Assembly: GCA_937888775.1 (NCBI GenBank)
Contig: CALAQT010000552.1
Span: 1 to 42,769 of the forward strand
Direction of reading: 5' to 3'
Length of the DNA stretch: 42,769 bases
Source of the DNA: an uncultured Actinomycetes bacterium
Lineage (GTDB): Bacteria > Actinomycetota > Thermoleophilia > Solirubrobacterales > Solirubrobacteraceae
In this document: positions 24,146 through 33,885 of the stretch, piece after piece
Layout of the letters: each line of letters starts with the position of its first letter
How positions within the stretch are numbered: the first letter of the stretch is position 1
Program-made: the position numbers and the translations under genes
The notes under the pieces: model-generated
The model's database searches: none
What the model was told of the DNA's origin: nothing
The model's input: only the letters and a program-made list of their open reading frames with translations

Positions 24146-24919
24146 CTAGGCGGTCGCTTGCCCGAACGCCCAAGTATCGGGTCTGGCCCGAGCCAGCAGC
24201 TTGCCGGCCAGCAGCGCCGAGGTGCCGGCGGTCACCGCTCCCAGGAACACGTCGGTCAGATAGTGATTGCCGGTGGCCACCACGACAAAGGTGATCCAGA
24301 CCGGGTACATCCTCCACGCCAGTTTCGCGGGCCAACGCTTGACCAGCCGCGACATCGGCCAGCCGATCAGCAGCGCGAAGCAGACGTGCATCGAGGGGAC
24401 CGCGGCGTAGAAGTTCAGGAATGCCTTCGCGGGTCCGTCGTCGAAATGGGCCGTGCCGAGGAACTGGGAGATCGAGTCGGTGAATCCCCATTCGGGCATT
24501 AACCGCGGCGGCGCCGTCGGGTATACCGCGTATCCGACCAGTGCGGTCGCCATCGCGATCATGAACATGTTGCGCACGAAGTAGAACGAGTCGTTGCGCC
24601 GCAGGTAGATGAACGTCAGCGCGCCGATCGTGACGAAGTCGTGCGCGTTGAGGTAGGACCAGTCGGCGATGTCCATCAGCAGATGCTTGCTGGAGGCCCA
24701 GGCCTGGATGTTCGGCTCGATGAACACGTGCAGGACGCGCTCGAGGTCGATGATCCTCGTCGCGTCGCCGAACGGCTTGTAGCCGTTGCCGTCGTTGATC
24801 AGACCGCGGACCACCTGATAGGCCACGTACGCGGCCGCAAACAGACTCACCTGACGCAGAACGTCAGGCCAGCCGCGCGGAAGGACCCGCGCCTCGATGA
24901 AACGGAGCCGGCGGCGCAT
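24146..24919 (-). CDS. PAP2-superfamily membrane phosphatase/transferase (Aur1-like)
   Basis: 257 residues with about six membrane helices. PAP2 motifs: YPTAPPRLMP, then AVPSMHVCFALLIGWP (catalytic-site PSxH) and ATGNHYLTDVFLGA (second His and Asp). This arrangement is that of the AUR1/inositol-phosphorylceramide-synthase-like branch, whose members transfer or hydrolyse phospho-headgroups outside the membrane. In this cluster it might dephosphorylate phosphatidylinositol phosphate or transfer phosphoinositol; neither can be chosen from sequence. It lies 37 bp upstream of the PIP synthase gene in the same direction. The ATG at 24919 has a -10-like TAGGAT 11 bp upstream, so its leader would be very short. 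Confidence 0.85.
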   Translation of the reverse strand: MRRRLRFIEARVLPRGWPDVLRQVSLFAAAYVAYQVVRGLINDGNGYKPFGDATRIIDLERVLHVFIEPNIQAWASSKHLLMDIADWSYLNAHDFVTIGALTFIYLRRNDSFYFVRNMFMIAMATALVGYAVYPTAPPRLMPEWGFTDSISQFLGTAHFDDGPAKAFLNFYAAVPSMHVCFALLIGWPMSRLVKRWPAKLAWRMYPVWITFVVVATGNHYLTDVFLGAVTAGTSALLAGKLLARARPDTWAFGQATA

Positions 24920-24950
24920 GGCTGCGCGTCATCCTACCCGCGGATTGGAT

Positions 24951-26597
24951 TCATGTCGTCGCCTGGGTGCAGCGCGGCGAGGTAGCCCCGATCCGGCTCA
25001 GCGAGAAGCGCATCACCAGCCTTACCGGGCCGGGCCGGTGAAGGATCAGCCGCGTGAGCCCGCCGGCGTCGGTCACGCAGCCTGAGCTCTGGCCCAGCGC
25101 CCAGTAGGGACTGAAGTGGACGTGAAGCAGCAGGCTGCCGAGACGTTGCGAGGTGAGCGTGAAGTAGTCAGGGCCGATCGCCTCCAGGATCGCGGCGCCC
25201 TGCACGATCGGGGTGAAGTGCAGCACCGCGTATACGTGCCAGTGGTCACGGGCAAAGACATTTCGCAGGTAGGGCAGGCCGCGGGCGATCAGGCTCGCCT
25301 CCGGCTTGGCCGAGTAATCCAGTGGCGCGTCGGGCACGGCCACGAAGCGGACCGCGTTGCGGTGCAGCCAGCGCTCATAGGGCAACGCCGACAGCCGGCC
25401 GTCGTAGAAGATCGCGTTGTCAGCGACGTCGAGCTGGCGCTCCCAGCCGCGGGCGAGCGGATAGCGCGTCGCGAGCTCGTAGGCTTCCCAGTGCGAGCGC
25501 GTGAACGGGACCTCGATCCTGAACGGGGGTCCGCTCTGCATGGCCAGGAAGGAGAGCAGCGGCCGGTAGTAGGCCGCCGACGTCGACGGGTCGCCGGCCA
25601 GCGTCCAGACGTCTGAGACCGGCGCCTCCCAGCCGAGGTAGAGCAGTGGCAGCGCCGCCACCGCCAGCAGCGCGGCGCTTCGCCGCCACCACAACAATGC
25701 GCCCAGCGGCGCCGCGATCAGGGTTCCCAGCCGGACCACGTTGCTGCCCAACGGCGAGGGCACAATGTAGGCGGCGATCGTGCCCAGTGCGTACAGGACC
25801 GCGCCGACGCGCAGCTCGAGCGCATCCTTCCGCGCGGCCAGCAACGTCCCGGCGCACAGCACCAGGATCGGCCACATCGCCGAGAAGGCGAACGGCTCCG
25901 TGCCACCTTCGGGGAACGCGATCGACAGCACGGCGATCGGGGCCAGTCCGCAGATCGCCACCGCTAACGGCCCCAGCGCCGGTCTGATGCGGCCCTGCTC
26001 GGACCACCCGGTCAGCGCGTACGTGGCGGCGGCCAGCGCGGCGAACAGCGCCGCGACCGGGCTGCAGAGCGCCGCCAGCGCCGCCAGCCCGCACGCCGCC
26101 CCGGTGCGACCGCGATCGAGCGCCAGCAGCGCGCCCAGCGCCGGTAGGCAGCCGAAGGCGAAGGTCAGCCGTCCGGTGAAGAGGTTGGTCGCGGTCGCCG
26201 CTCCGAACAGCAACGCACCCAGCCAGGCCTCGGGTCCGAAGTGGCGACGAGCCAGCGGCTCGAACACGGCTGCGGTGGCGGTCGCGGCGATCGCCGCGGC
26301 GAGCTGAGGGGTGAGCGCGGCCGCTGCCGCCGGGAACAGGAGGCTGTAGCCGACCGTGTCGTGGCCGAGGTACCAGTAGTTGTTCCAGAACCCGAAGCCC
26401 TCCACCGAGAACAGGTGTGCGCGAAACAGGTGCGCGGCCAGGTCCTGGGTCGGAGGTGAGACCAGCACGTAGGCCAGTCCGAGCGCCCCCGCCAGCAGCG
26501 TCGGCGCCAGGCGTCGCCAGCGCGGATCCTGGATCCGGCGGCCGGCCGACCTGTGCAGGACTCCAGGTTGCGGCGCCGGCCTGCCGGCTCGGCTCAC
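24951..26597 (-). CDS. Large multi-pass membrane protein, possible GT-C glycosyltransferase
   Basis: 548 residues from GTG 26597, chosen because GGAG stands five bases upstream and the preceding in-frame 68 codons are Arg/Pro-rich shadow of the adjacent hydrolase. About ten hydrophobic segments fill residues ~18-360. A soluble C-terminal part (~375-548) with aromatic-rich strands (RFVAVPDAPLDYSA, HWHVYAVLHFTP, DYFTLTSQRLGSL) ends in a small beta domain. The first extracytoplasmic loop has PPTQDLAAHLFRAHLF; an acidic residue there is the usual catalytic site of GT-C enzymes. The fold and neighbours suggest polyprenyl-phosphate-sugar-dependent mannosyl/glycosyl transfer to a lipid, but no family was recognised with certainty. 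Confidence 0.6.
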   Translation of the reverse strand: MSRAGRPAPQPGVLHRSAGRRIQDPRWRRLAPTLLAGALGLAYVLVSPPTQDLAAHLFRAHLFSVEGFGFWNNYWYLGHDTVGYSLLFPAAAAALTPQLAAAIAATATAAVFEPLARRHFGPEAWLGALLFGAATATNLFTGRLTFAFGCLPALGALLALDRGRTGAACGLAALAALCSPVAALFAALAAATYALTGWSEQGRIRPALGPLAVAICGLAPIAVLSIAFPEGGTEPFAFSAMWPILVLCAGTLLAARKDALELRVGAVLYALGTIAAYIVPSPLGSNVVRLGTLIAAPLGALLWWRRSAALLAVAALPLLYLGWEAPVSDVWTLAGDPSTSAAYYRPLLSFLAMQSGPPFRIEVPFTRSHWEAYELATRYPLARGWERQLDVADNAIFYDGRLSALPYERWLHRNAVRFVAVPDAPLDYSAKPEASLIARGLPYLRNVFARDHWHVYAVLHFTPIVQGAAILEAIGPDYFTLTSQRLGSLLLHVHFSPYWALGQSSGCVTDAGGLTRLILHRPGPVRLVMRFSLSRIGATSPRCTQATT

Positions 26598-26650
26598 CCT
26601 AACTCCAGCGTGCCGGCTTGGCTCAACCAGACTCCACGGGCCCAGTCCGC

Positions 26651-27469
26651 CTACCCCGGGACCGCGCCCAGGAAGCCGGTGATCCGGGTGATCACCTCGG
26701 GCTGGTCCAACCACGGCCAGTGTCCGGCGTCCTCGATCCTCGCGACCGTGGCATCCGGCAGCCGCGTGGCGTACGCGTCGGCGAAGCGCACGTCGAGCCA
26801 TGGATCACGCTCGCCCCAGACGACCAGAGCAGGGCAGTGCAGTTCGTCGAGCTCGGCCCCCGCCTCGGCCAGTCCGGACGGGTCGATTCCGCGGTACAGG
26901 CGCAGAATCGCCCGCTGGGTGCCCTGATCGAACTGCTCCCAGACGGCGGCGATCCGCGCGTCTGAGAACGCCTGCGGGCGGGCGCAGGCGGAACGCAGGA
27001 TGCGCGCCAGCACCCACCGGGTGGTAGAGCCCATCACCAGCTCGCCGACCAGCGGCGCCCGCCAGGTCCGTGCGAGCTTGAACCAGCGAAAGGAATCCAG
27101 CAGCGGGATCGCGTCGCACAGGACCAGCCGCTCGATCCGCTCAGGGTGGCGCTGGGCATAGCCGAGGCCGACGGCGGCACCCCAGCCGTGCCCGACCAGG
27201 CAGAAGCGGTGAAGATCCAGCTCGGGCAGCAGCTGCTCGAGGAAATCGATCAGCCCGGTCAGCGTGAAGTCGAGGTTCGAGCCCTTGGCCGAGCGCCCGA
27301 AGCCGATCAGGTCAGGGGCGATACCGCCCGCGATCTCCAGAAAGTCCAGCCAGTCATCGGAGCTCGTCAGGGCGTCGTGCAGATAGAGCACTGGGACGCC
27401 GCTGGTAAGGGCCTCTCGGTAGAAGACGGGAACTCCGGCGACAACAATCGTGTGTTCGTCGACGCTAAT
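26651..27469 (-). CDS. Alpha/beta hydrolase (haloalkane dehalogenase/epoxide hydrolase-like)
   Basis: About 272 residues. Core features: LYLHDALTSSDDWLDFLE (oxyanion region), nucleophile elbow VGHGWGAAVGLGY where the nucleophile position is Trp rather than Ser or Asp, VVWGERDPW, and the C-terminal His in DAGHWPWLDQ. The elbow GHGWG matches the Asp-type pattern (GHDWG) with Asp replaced by Gly, so catalysis may be altered. No ATG, GTG or TTG lies in frame between the divergent pfkB gene and residue ~26; the annotated start is an ATT at 27469 where homologous-looking sequence begins. Starting at GTG 27391 would remove the first strand. Confidence 0.7.
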   Translation of the reverse strand: MSVDEHTIVVAGVPVFYREALTSGVPVLYLHDALTSSDDWLDFLEIAGGIAPDLIGFGRSAKGSNLDFTLTGLIDFLEQLLPELDLHRFCLVGHGWGAAVGLGYAQRHPERIERLVLCDAIPLLDSFRWFKLARTWRAPLVGELVMGSTTRWVLARILRSACARPQAFSDARIAAVWEQFDQGTQRAILRLYRGIDPSGLAEAGAELDELHCPALVVWGERDPWLDVRFADAYATRLPDATVARIEDAGHWPWLDQPEVITRITGFLGAVPG

Positions 27470-27491
27470 CGGTTCCCACCCGCCCGCAGGA

Positions 27492-27497
27492 TAACGT
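27492..27497 (+). promoter_or_regulatory. -10-like TAACGT placed for a leaderless pfkB-type transcript
   Basis: TAACGT ends 8 bp before ATG 27506 with no Shine-Dalgarno. The opposite strand reads TATCCT over nearly the same bases, a possible -10 for the divergent hydrolase, so the 36-bp gap may hold two overlapping promoters. Confidence 0.4.
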
Positions 27498-27505
27498 CTG
27501 GCGCC

Positions 27506-28438
27506 ATGAGCGCGAGCGGACCAGACGAGGGCGCGCGTGGCGCGCGGATCCTGTGCCTGGGAGAGGCGCTGGTCGATCTGATCTGCGAGCGACCGATCGA
27601 GACGCTGGCCGAGGCTGACCGGTTCGTGCCCCATTTTGGTGGTGCCGTGGCCAACGTCGCGGTCATCGCCGCCCGTGGCGGTGCTCGGGTGGCGCTGGCC
27701 GGCGGCGCCGGCGACGACGCGTGGGGAGCGTGGCTGGTGGAGCGCCTGCGCCGTGAGGGCGTGCACGACGGGCTGTTTGAGCTGATCCCGGGCTCACGCA
27801 CGCTGCTTGCACTCGTCGCGGTGTCAACCGACGGCGAGCCGAGCTATGAGATCTACGGCGACGCGGCCGAGACGGTCGTCCACGCCCTGTCTGAGCGTCT
27901 GGGGCCGGCGGTCGAGGCGGCGGCGGCGCTGTTCATCAGCACTAACACATTGGTCGGCGTCGGCGAGCGGGCGGTGACGATGCGCGCTCGCGAGCTGGCG
28001 CTGAGGTTCGAGCGCCCGGTGATCTTCGACGCCAACCTGCGCCTGCACCGCTGGTCCTCCCGGGCCGACGCCGCCGCCAGTGCCAACGCCTGCGTGCCGG
28101 GCGCGCTGCTGGTCCGCGCCAATCGCGCGGAGGCCGAACTGATGACTGGTGAACCTGACCCTGAGCGCGCCGCGACGGCGCTGCTGAAGGCCGGCGCGCG
28201 GATGGTCGTCCTGACGCTCGGCGCCGGCGGCGCGATCCTGCGCGGCGCGCGGCGCGCGGATGCGGTCGGAGCCGGGGCCAACGTGGTCAGTACGGTGGGC
28301 GCCGGCGACGTGCTGACCGGAACGTTGCTGGCCCGCCTGGCGCTCAGCGGCTTCTATCCGTCGGCGGTGGCGGCGGCGCTGGTCGAGTCCGTGCGCGCGG
28401 CGGCGAGTGCGTGCGAGCGATGGGGTGCGCTTGACTGA
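27506..28438 (+). CDS. PfkB-family carbohydrate kinase
   Basis: Ribokinase-fold sugar kinase, 310 residues. The N-terminal motif is ILCLGEALVDLI followed by HFGGAVANVAVIAARGG, and the C-terminal ATP/anion-hole motif STVGAGDVLTGTLLARL holds the catalytic Asp. FDANLRLHRW and VVLTLGAGGAIL are also typical, especially of fructokinase/KDG-kinase-like members. The sugar cannot be named. It starts at ATG 27506 just downstream of a -10-like element; its 3' end overlaps the endonuclease III-like gene. Confidence 0.9.
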   Translation: MSASGPDEGARGARILCLGEALVDLICERPIETLAEADRFVPHFGGAVANVAVIAARGGARVALAGGAGDDAWGAWLVERLRREGVHDGLFELIPGSRTLLALVAVSTDGEPSYEIYGDAAETVVHALSERLGPAVEAAAALFISTNTLVGVGERAVTMRARELALRFERPVIFDANLRLHRWSSRADAAASANACVPGALLVRANRAEAELMTGEPDPERAATALLKAGARMVVLTLGAGGAILRGARRADAVGAGANVVSTVGAGDVLTGTLLARLALSGFYPSAVAAALVESVRAAASACERWGALD

Positions 28439-29165
28439 TGCTGACGCGCCGCGTCCGCGTCCGCGCGCGCGGCGCGTGCGTGCGATCCGCGACCGCCTCC
28501 GGCTCGTGTACGGGATCCCCCGCGCCGGGCCGCACGGAGACCCGATCGCTGAGCTGGTGCTGACCGTCCTGTCGCAGTCGACCAACGACCGCAACCGCGA
28601 CGTCGCCTACCTCGGGTTGCGCGAGCGCTTTGACACCTGGGAGGCGGTCCGCGACGCCGCCGTCGACGAGCTGGAGGAGGCGATCCGTCCCGGTGGCATC
28701 TCCAAGGTCAAATCGGCGCGCATCAAGTCGATCCTGCAGGCGATCAGCGAGACCGCGCCGGCGGCGACCGGCGCCGACGGGGCCGGGGCCGGCGGGGGCG
28801 GTGCCGGCCGGCTGTCGCTGAATTGGCTGGCGGATCTGACGGTGCCGGAGGCCCAGGCCTGTCTCTGCTCGCTGCCCGGCGTCGGGCGCAAAACCGCCGC
28901 CTGCGTGCTGCTGTTCGCGCTGGGGATGCGCGACGTGCCCGTCGACACCCACGTCTCGCGCGTCGGCATGCGCCTAGGGCTGCTGCGCGCGGGGGCTCCG
29001 TTTGAGGAGCTGCACGACACGATGCTGGCGATTACGCCGCCCGGAGAGGAATTGGAGTTGCACCTAAACCTGCTGCGCCACGGCCGGCGGATCTGTCACG
29101 CGCGCCGGCCCGAGTGCGGCGCCTGCGCGCTGGCGCGTATGTGCCCGAGCGCCGGGAGCTTCTGA
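28425..29165 (+). CDS. Endonuclease III-like DNA glycosylase/AP lyase
   Basis: HhH-GPD superfamily base-excision repair enzyme, about 246 residues. Helix-hairpin-helix with the catalytic Lys: LPGVGRKTAACVLL. Catalytic Asp: VPVDTHVSRVGMRLGL. A C-terminal 4Fe-4S loop CHARRPECGACALARMC (C-x6-C-x2-C-x5-C) is intact. A Gly/Ala-rich insertion (~residues 112-130) separates the two helical lobes. The start is uncertain: GTG 28425 is given, with TTG 28431 as an alternative; either overlaps the pfkB-type gene end, so the two are coupled. The substrate is probably oxidised pyrimidines or AP sites, by family. Confidence 0.88.
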   Translation: MRLTDADAPRPRPRARRVRAIRDRLRLVYGIPRAGPHGDPIAELVLTVLSQSTNDRNRDVAYLGLRERFDTWEAVRDAAVDELEEAIRPGGISKVKSARIKSILQAISETAPAATGADGAGAGGGGAGRLSLNWLADLTVPEAQACLCSLPGVGRKTAACVLLFALGMRDVPVDTHVSRVGMRLGLLRAGAPFEELHDTMLAITPPGEELELHLNLLRHGRRICHARRPECGACALARMCPSAGSF

Positions 29166-29303
29166 GCGAGGGTTTGGATATCTGTTGCCAATATGGCATC
29201 GGATCCCCGAAGCTCCGGATTGCGCCCGGGCTTGGGTGACGGGTAGGCGATCCGGCTAGGACGCGGCCCATGTGGCGCCGGCGCCCGATCGCCCGCCAGT
29301 CGA

Positions 29304-29332
29304 TCAAAACCAAAACCCAGATCTGCTACGAT
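29304..29332 (+). promoter_or_regulatory. Predicted dnaK operon promoter
   Basis: TACGAT (29327-29332) is a good -10; a weak TCAAAA stands 17 bp upstream (29304-29309). Transcription would start near 29339, leaving a ~33-base leader with AGGAG ahead of the dnaK ATG. TCTGCTA-N7-ACTAAGA at 29322-29342 is a poor inverted repeat in the place where an HspR site would be expected. Confidence 0.4.
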
Positions 29333-29371
29333 CCCACTAAGATTTTTACGAGCGTATAGGAGCAGAACACA

Positions 29372-31288
<1,917 letters not shown>

Positions 31289-31291
31289 GTG

Positions 31292-32164
31292 ATGACGGCA
31301 AAACACGATCCCTTTGCCACGGGCGGTCCCGGTCAATCCGGGGCCGCACCGGCCACCGAGGCCGCTCCGCGAATGGCCTCGGCGCCCGGCGCGCCCCCGG
31401 AGGAGGCAGGTGGCGAGCGGCAGGAGTCCGCTACCGCGACCTTGGCTGGGGGAGAGCCGGAGCCCGGGGCCGATAATGGGTTCGCTCAGGAGTCAGGGGC
31501 GGGTATCGTCCCCGGGGCGGTTGCCGAGCCTGGGGCGGCTGTCGACCCCGAGCCGTTTGCAGACTCTGAGCCGGTTGCGGACCCTGAGGCGGTTGCGGAC
31601 CCTGAGGCGGTTGCGGAGACGAGTGCAAAGCCCGATGCGGCTGCCCCTCAGTTCGATGACCATGAGGCCGGGCTTGAACATGACCTCGAGGAGCTGACCG
31701 CGAAGGCGGAGAAGGCCGATGAGTATCTGGAGCTGGCCCAGCGCACCAAGGCCGACTTTGAGAACTACCGCAAGCGGGCCGCGCGTGAGGCAGCCGCCGC
31801 GCAGGAGCGCGGGATGGTCAAGCTCGCTCGTGAACTGCTGCCCGCGGTCGACAATCTCGATCGGGCTCTGGCCGCGGCCCGGACGGCCGGCCCGGCCCAT
31901 GACGGGCAGCCTGCCGATGACGGATCGGCGACGCTGGTCTCAGGCATCAAACTGGTCCACGCTGATGTAATCGCCGCGCTGGCGCGCGTCGGGATCGAGC
32001 CCTTCTCGCCTCAGGGTGAGCCATTTGATCCCCAGTACCACGAGGCGATCGCCCAGCAGCCGATCGAGGGCGCCGAGCCTGGGACCGTGGTCGAGGTCTA
32101 CCAGCGCGGGTTCCGCCTGGGCGACACCGTGCTGCGCCCCGCACGCGTCGTCGTCGCGGGGTGA
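31292..32164 (+). CDS. grpE: Nucleotide exchange factor GrpE with long acidic N-terminus
   Basis: Exchange factor for DnaK, 290 residues from ATG 31292 (a GTG three bases earlier is in frame). The GrpE core is the C-terminal ~175 residues: long coiled coil [41 protein letters not shown], then the beta wing [12 protein letters not shown] and [23 protein letters not shown]. About 115 residues before it are disordered and acidic, containing degenerate six-residue repeats ([16 protein letters not shown]). Such an extension is longer than usual for the family. Confidence 0.95.
   Translation: MTAKHDPFATGGPGQSGAAPATEAAPRMASAPGAPPEEAGGERQESATATLAGGEPEPGADNGFAQESGAGIVPGAVAEPGAAVDPEPFADSEPVADPEAVADPEAVAETSAKPDAAAPQFDDHEAGLEHDLEELTAKAEKADEYLELAQRTKADFENYRKRAAREAAAAQERGMVKLARELLPAVDNLDRALAAARTAGPAHDGQPADDGSATLVSGIKLVHADVIAALARVGIEPFSPQGEPFDPQYHEAIAQQPIEGAEPGTVVEVYQRGFRLGDTVLRPARVVVAG
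31556..31617. repeat. 18-bp coding repeats in grpE
   Basis: Two identical units (31574-31591, 31592-31609) of GTTGCGGACCCTGAGGCG, preceded by a diverged copy at 31556-31573 and followed by a partial one. They encode the VADPEA repeats of the acidic N-terminus. Confidence 0.85.
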
Positions 32165-32177
32165 GCGGGGGTTCGAG

Positions 32178-33335
32178 ATGGCTGAGCGGCCCGACTATTA
32201 CAAGGTCCTGGGGGTAGGCAAGAACGCCTCAGACGAGGAGATCAAGAAGGCCTACCGCAAGCTCGCGCGCAAGTACCACCCGGACGCCAACGCGGGCGAT
32301 AAGAAGGCCGAGGAGCGCTTCAAGCAGATCTCGCAGGCCAACGACGTGCTGTCGGATCCGGACAAACGTAAGGCCTACGACCGTGGAACCGGACCGCTGG
32401 GTGGCTTCGGGATGCCGGGCGGCTTTGATCCCAGCTCGTTCGGCGGCGGCTTTGGCGACATCCTCTCCAACCTGTTCGGCGGCGCCGCCGGTGGGTCGGG
32501 GACGGGCCCCGGTGGTCGGACGGCGGGCGGCGTGCGCGGCGGTCGTGCGCGGCAGGCTCGTGGGCGCGATCTGGAGACCGAGGTGTCGCTGGCCTTCGAC
32601 CAGGCGGTTAAAGGCGCGCAGGTGCCGCTGGCGGTGCCCACCTCCCAGCCGTGTCCGACCTGCAACGGCTCCGGCGCCAAGCCCGGGACCTCCGCGAAGG
32701 TGTGCCCGGTCTGCAACGGCCGCGGCGTCGAGGCCCAGAGCCAGGGGATCTTCTCAATGTCACAGCCGTGCTCCAATTGCCACGGTTCGGGCACGATCAT
32801 CGAGGACCCGTGCCCGACCTGCGGCGGCTCAGGCGCCCAGCGCAGCGTTCGCCGGATGCGCGTCAACATCCCGGCCGGCGTGCGTGACGGCAGCCGGATC
32901 CGGCTGGCCGGCAAGGGCGAGCCCGGTGTGCGGGGGGCCGAGCCGGGTGACCTGTACGTGATCACGCGGGTGTCGGAGTCGCCGGTGTTCATCCGCAACG
33001 GCGAGAACCTGGAGGTGGAGGTGCCGCTGACGATTCCCGAGGCGCTCCGGGGGGCGGTGATCGAGGTTCCGACGCTGAGCGGCTCCAAGAAGCTGCGCGT
33101 GGCGCCCGGGACCAAGCACGGCACCGTGCAGCGGCTGCGCGGTGAAGGCCCGGCACGCCTCGGCGGCAAGGGTCACGGGGACATTCACTACCGGTTCGTG
33201 ATCGACGTGCCCGCCGTGATGACGCCTGAGCAGTCCGCGGCGGTTGACAGGCTCTCGCAGGTGATGAACGGCAACCCGCGGGCCAAGCTGTTCCCCACCG
33301 GTCGCACCGGCGGCACGACGGAGGCGGCGGCATGA
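32178..33335 (+). CDS. dnaJ: Chaperone DnaJ (type I Hsp40)
   Basis: Stimulates the DnaK ATPase and delivers substrates; 385 residues. J domain at ~5-70 with the HPD motif (KYHPDANAG), then a Gly/Phe-rich linker (~75-125). Four zinc-binding CxxCxGxG repeats follow: [24 protein letters not shown] and CPTCGGSG. C-terminal substrate domains follow ([25 protein letters not shown]). ATG 32178 lies 13 bp after the grpE stop. Confidence 0.97.
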   Translation: MAERPDYYKVLGVGKNASDEEIKKAYRKLARKYHPDANAGDKKAEERFKQISQANDVLSDPDKRKAYDRGTGPLGGFGMPGGFDPSSFGGGFGDILSNLFGGAAGGSGTGPGGRTAGGVRGGRARQARGRDLETEVSLAFDQAVKGAQVPLAVPTSQPCPTCNGSGAKPGTSAKVCPVCNGRGVEAQSQGIFSMSQPCSNCHGSGTIIEDPCPTCGGSGAQRSVRRMRVNIPAGVRDGSRIRLAGKGEPGVRGAEPGDLYVITRVSESPVFIRNGENLEVEVPLTIPEALRGAVIEVPTLSGSKKLRVAPGTKHGTVQRLRGEGPARLGGKGHGDIHYRFVIDVPAVMTPEQSAAVDRLSQVMNGNPRAKLFPTGRTGGTTEAAA

Positions 33336-33781
33336 TGGCCACCCGGCGCGTGCGCACCACCACGCGGATTGAGGTGTCCTCCGATCGCGGCGTGTTCATG
33401 ATTTCGGTCGCCGCCGAGCTGGCCGACATGCACCCCCAGACGCTGCGGATGTACGAGGCCCGGGGGCTGATCGAACCCAAGCGCTCGCCCAAGGGGACGC
33501 GCCTGTACTCCCATTCCGACGTCGACCGGCTGCGCCGCATCCAGGAGATGACCGCCGAGCTCGGCATGAACCTCGCGGGGGTCGAGCGCGTATTCGAGTT
33601 GGAGGGCCAGCTAGAGTCGATGGCGCGCAAGGTCGCCTCGCTGGAGAAGCGCGCCGTCGAGCTCAACGCCGAGGTGCAGCGGCTGGAGGCATTGCGCAGC
33701 GAGCTGCGCGCCGAGATCGTGCCCTACGTGCGCGGCGGGGCGATCGTCCGCTCCCAGGACCTGCGGCGTTTCCGACCCTGA
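33332..33781 (+). CDS. hspR: Heat-shock repressor HspR (MerR family)
   Basis: 149 residues. The N-terminal MerR-type winged helix is [38 protein letters not shown], here divided around the recognition helix, followed by [25 protein letters not shown] and a coiled coil. In Streptomyces and mycobacteria HspR, with DnaK as co-repressor, binds HAIR inverted repeats at dnaK and clpB. Fourth gene of the chaperone operon, with ATG overlapping the dnaJ stop. An extra ~20 residues precede the usual start of the MerR domain; a second in-frame ATG at 33335 is possible. Confidence 0.93.
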   Translation: MMATRRVRTTTRIEVSSDRGVFMISVAAELADMHPQTLRMYEARGLIEPKRSPKGTRLYSHSDVDRLRRIQEMTAELGMNLAGVERVFELEGQLESMARKVASLEKRAVELNAEVQRLEALRSELRAEIVPYVRGGAIVRSQDLRRFRP

Positions 33782-33885
33782 TCGCGCCCGGGTCTGCGGC
33801 CCCGGGCCAACACTGAGGCCGCCGGCAGAGAGGTGTGCAACGATCAGCCCGCTTGACAAAGAGTGAACAAGGGGAAGCTGCACGC

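Noticed and set aside
29322..29342. Possible HspR site TCTGCTA-N7-ACTAAGA at the dnaK promoter
   Set aside because: Arms match each other at only about three of seven positions, far weaker than the clpB site; mentioned with the promoter but not called.
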